Below are positions 63,382 through 64,000 of a stretch of 64,000 nt of DNA, piece by piece. This stretch comes from CBDANW01 sp965197825 (GTDB taxonomy: Bacteria; Acidobacteriota; Vicinamibacteria; Marinacidobacterales; DATDRI01). The DNA is taken from assembly GCA_965197825.1 (NCBI GenBank), contig CBDANW010000003.1, positions 372,001 to 436,000 of the forward strand, read 5' to 3'. Position numbers and translations under genes: made by a program. Below the pieces are notes generated by a model. That model was not told the origin of the DNA. It made no database searches and was given only the letters and a program-made list of their open reading frames with translations. Each line of letters begins with the position of its first letter. Position 1 is the stretch's first letter.

Positions 63382-64000
63382 CTAGTGGACTGTAACAACT
63401 GAACGTTTAGTGGTTTTAATGCGTCGTGACGGATCGTTGTAGGTCCACTTCACGGGCTTGGGGTCTTCGTTGTACTTGCGAATGTAGCGCATGATCTTGC
63501 GGGTCAGGTCGTGGGTTGACGTGAACACGCCTCGATGGATCAGGGCACGCTCGATCTTGGAGAACCAGAGTTCGATTTTGTTCAGCCAGGAGGAATATGT
63601 GGGTGTGAAGTGGAGTCGGACTTTTGGGTTGGCCTCGAGGAACTGTGCGACCTTGGCGGTCTTGTGAGCCGACAGATTGTCGAGGATGACATGTATTTCG
63701 CGCTTTCGCTTTTGGCTCGCAACCAGCTGCTCCAAGAAGGCGACGAACTCCTGGCTGGTATGGCGGCGGACAGTCTTGCCCAAAACCACCCCCGTCTTCG
63801 TGTCGAAGGCGGCGTAGAGAGAAAGCGTTCCATGCCGGACGTACTCGAAACCGTGTCGCTCGGCCCGCCCGGGAGACAACGGCAAAATCGGGTCCCGTCG
63901 ATCCAGGGCTTGGATCGCCGTTTTCTCATCAATACAAAACACCGCAGCGTGCTGAGGTGGATTCATATATAGACCGATGATATCCGCTGCCTTCGTCTCG
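63382..64000 (-). CDS. IS630-family transposase, copy 2, cut by window edge
   Basis: The C-terminal 205 residues are identical to the first copy except one Gln for His (ASQKRKREIHV). The catalytic CIDEKTAIQA, VILDNLSAHK and WLNKIELWFS are present. The N-terminal part lies beyond the window. As in copy 1 the stop TAG is supplied by the flanking TA plus a host G (read on this strand). Confidence 0.93.
   Translation of the reverse strand, partial: ETKAADIIGLYMNPPQHAAVFCIDEKTAIQALDRRDPILPLSPGRAERHGFEYVRHGTLSLYAAFDTKTGVVLGKTVRRHTSQEFVAFLEQLVASQKRKREIHVILDNLSAHKTAKVAQFLEANPKVRLHFTPTYSSWLNKIELWFSKIERALIHRGVFTSTHDLTRKIMRYIRKYNEDPKPVKWTYNDPSRRIKTTKRSVVTVH
63385..64000 (-). mobile_element. IS630-family insertion sequence, copy 2, partial
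   Basis: Begins with the same GTGGACTGTAACA terminus preceded by TA, at a constant offset from copy 1. Two substitutions were found across the 616 shared bases (near 63714 and 63884). The other end is outside the window. It lies 69 bp from the IS66 right end. Confidence 0.92.

Overview
The window is a GC-rich, gene-dense bacterial chromosome segment. Most genes are housekeeping genes in conserved operons on the + strand, with frequent GTG and TTG starts and many 1-14 nt gene overlaps. The lineage cannot be fixed from the sequence alone. The mix of NtrYX with DUF4390, many TPR and PEGA proteins, an AmgK/MurU-like pair, an RqcH homologue and a KH protein between rpsP and rimM suggests Acidobacteriota or a deltaproteobacterium-like lineage. 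I hold that assignment loosely.

Layout. 0-6.5 kb: the 3' end of smc, a sugar-nucleotidyltransferase/kinase pair, asnS and rimO. 6.5-16.4 kb: the translation and transcription block rimP-nusA-infB-DUF503-rbfA-truB-rpsO-pnp, whose promoter is followed at once by an attenuator-like hairpin. 16.4-20.1 kb: on the - strand PilZ, groES (with an IS630-type element inserted 33 bp upstream of its start), a Fis-like protein and purC. 20.4-26.5 kb: a flippase-like membrane protein, nrdR, DUF4390 and NtrY/NtrX. 26.5-34.6 kb: ftcD (-), a TPR membrane protein, an RDD protein, RqcH, pgpA, cinA, thpR and plsY. 34.7-39.0 kb: an FHA-GAF adenylate cyclase, an HD-GYP sensor (frameshifted) and a TPR protein. 39.2-47.3 kb: ftsY, ribD-ribE-ribBA, a cyclic-nucleotide-binding protein (frameshifted), then ffh-rpsP-khpA-rimM-trmD-rplS. 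47.4-60.9 kb: a less conserved block of TPR proteins, two paralogous helical-repeat proteins, a RodZ-like protein, a J-domain/TPR protein, a PP2C phosphatase, a PEGA-tailed Ser/Thr kinase and two secreted TPR/PEGA/PDZ proteins. 60.9-64 kb: a complete IS66-family element and a second, edge-truncated copy of the IS630-type element.

The most unusual content is non-coding. Four palindromic elements (three of 156-160 bp and one 47-bp arms-only version) each start exactly at the TA of a host stop codon (asnS, nrdR, ntrX, pgpA). They share terminal or core sequence and look like MITEs. The IS630-type transposase gene has no stop codon of its own and borrows TAG from the flanking TA target duplication in both copies. 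A second family of intergenic repeats, partly in 62-bp and 122-bp tandem arrays, recurs in at least five places. The Ser/Thr kinase gene is broken three ways: a +1 indel, an in-frame TAG, and an IS256-type insertion whose conceptual excision restores the reading frame. About eight single-base frameshifts, mostly +1 and mostly in short homopolymers, lie between 36.9 and 56.7 kb and none was seen before that, so either consensus errors or real decay must be considered there.
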